From assembly GCA_007136165.1 (NCBI GenBank), contig SLHK01000083.1, forward strand, positions 1-6,821: DNA of 6,821 bases, given 5' to 3'. Of this stretch, positions 6,304-6,821 are shown one piece after another. The notes beneath the pieces were generated by a model. The model was not told the DNA's origin. It did no database searches and was given only the letters and a program-made list of their open reading frames with translations. Numbering within the stretch: the stretch's first letter is position 1; each line of letters opens with the position of its first letter. Origin of the DNA: Syntrophomonadaceae bacterium. GTDB lineage: Bacteria > Bacillota > Dethiobacteria > PWVN01. Both the position numbers and the translations under genes were made by a program.

Positions 6304-6821
6304 TGTTCCAACTCCGGCAGTTCGGGGTTTATGGTAATTTTTATGTCCAGGGCCGACAGGCCCTTGGAATAGGCAAATATGGGGTTGATGTCCATCTCGG
6401 AGATTTCGGGGAAATCCAGGGCCAGCCGGGTAACCCGGGCAATGCTGTCAACCACGGCGTCAATATCCGCCGGCTCTTCCCCCCGAAAACCCCTCAGGAG
6501 GGTATAGGCCTTTGTTTCCCGCAGCATATCCCGGATATCCTCCAGGGACAGGCCGTGGGCCAGGCGGAAGCTCACGTCCTTCAAAAGGTTAACATAAATA
6601 CCCCCCAGGCCAAAGGCAATCATGGGGCCAAACTGCACGTCCCGGGATATGCCGGTAATGATTTCAATCCCCTTGGGCATCATTTTTTGGATTTCCACAC
6701 CGTAGATGGGGGTGTGGGGGAAGTAGCGCTGGGCGTTATCCATGATGGAAGTATAGGCTTCCACCACTTCTTTTTTGTCCTGCAGATTGATCTTGACGCC
6801 CCCCACATCGGTTTTGTGCAG
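6300..6821 (-). CDS. ADP-forming acyl-CoA (acetyl-CoA) synthetase, beta/ATP-grasp subunit or domain (5'-truncated by window)
   Basis: This is the C-terminal 173 residues of the ATP-grasp part of an ADP-forming acetate/acyl-CoA ligase, which makes ATP from acyl-CoA, ADP and phosphate in the cytoplasm. Counting from the window edge: HKTDVGGVKINL (2-13), GVEIQKMMPKGIEIITGIS (41-59), DVQFGPMIAFGLGGI (61-75), LLRGFRGEEPADID (108-121) and EMDINPIF (142-149), the acidic/Asn pair expected to hold Mg2+-nucleotide. HGLS (89-92) stands where many relatives have APLS. The frame is open through base 6821, and the GTG at 6806 is an internal Val in the conserved HKTDVGGV motif, so the gene starts outside the window. 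Whether it is a separate beta subunit or the C-terminal end of a fused alpha-beta protein cannot be seen. Its TGA overlaps the ATG of the DRTGG-protein gene. The acyl substrate is not readable here. Confidence 0.9.
   Translation of the reverse strand: MHKTDVGGVKINLQDKKEVVEAYTSIMDNAQRYFPHTPIYGVEIQKMMPKGIEIITGISRDVQFGPMIAFGLGGIYVNLLKDVSFRLAHGLSLEDIRDMLRETKAYTLLRGFRGEEPADIDAVVDSIARVTRLALDFPEISEMDINPIFAYSKGLSALDIKITINPELPELEQ

Noticed and set aside
5764..6372. Plus-strand open frame of 202 codons opposite the DRTGG gene
   Set aside because: It runs across both minus-strand genes, which have clear conserved domains; its His/Gly/Gln-rich translation is not protein-like.
6300..6806. GTG 6806 as a true start of a short 168-residue protein
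   Set aside because: The codon is the Val of the conserved HKTDVGGVK motif and the frame stays open to the window edge, so the gene is cut by the window rather than short.

Overview
The window carries parts of three transcription units from what looks like an anaerobic, possibly thermophilic, moderately GC-rich Firmicute. Support for this is indirect: strong Shine-Dalgarno sequences (AAGGAGGT, AAGGAG), an AT-rich promoter region between GC-rich genes, compact Rho-independent terminators, a TrpB2-type tryptophan synthase, a TAXI-type TRAP transporter and an ADP-forming acyl-CoA synthetase. No 16S or other phylogenetic marker is present, so the taxon is inference.

Layout. Positions 1-1295 (+) hold most of a trpB2 gene (PLP-dependent tryptophan synthase beta chain, TrpB2 type); its first roughly 25 codons lie before the window. 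It is closed by a clear terminator at 1336-1369. An AT-rich 5' region (about 1380-1505) then leads into a three-gene TRAP transporter operon on the + strand: a TAXI-family substrate-binding lipoprotein (1506-2528), a DUF1850 protein (about 2506-2949) and a fused 4TM/12TM TRAP permease (3057-5039). A hairpin followed by a T-rich run sits between the DUF1850 and permease genes and may act as an attenuator. The operon converges on a minus-strand pair, with a perfect-palindrome bidirectional terminator at 5162-5189 between them. On the minus strand, the 3' part of an ADP-forming acyl-CoA synthetase beta (ATP-grasp) subunit (6821 down to 6300, cut by the window end) overlaps by 4 bases with a BioD-like P-loop plus DRTGG-domain protein (6303 down to 5200).

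How the genes may work together. The lipoprotein would capture an organic acid or amino acid outside the membrane and pass it to the ion-coupled fused permease. DUF1850 is a frequent companion of this transporter type but has no established role. The minus-strand pair belongs to acyl-CoA/acetate energy conservation (acyl-CoA + ADP + Pi = acid + ATP + CoA), with the DRTGG protein, which resembles the N-terminal part of long phosphotransacetylases, as a probable nucleotide-binding or regulatory partner. A link between acid import/export and acyl-CoA metabolism is plausible but not shown.

The most unusual point is the TAXI/DUF1850 junction. The DUF1850 frame has no signal peptide and no start codon with a ribosome binding site. 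It is joined to the TAXI frame by a single-base shift at a run of six T's immediately before the TAXI stop. Either a frameshift-made TAXI-DUF1850 fusion, a recent indel or a sequence error could explain this. Otherwise the window is conventional, and I see no clearly undescribed system in it.
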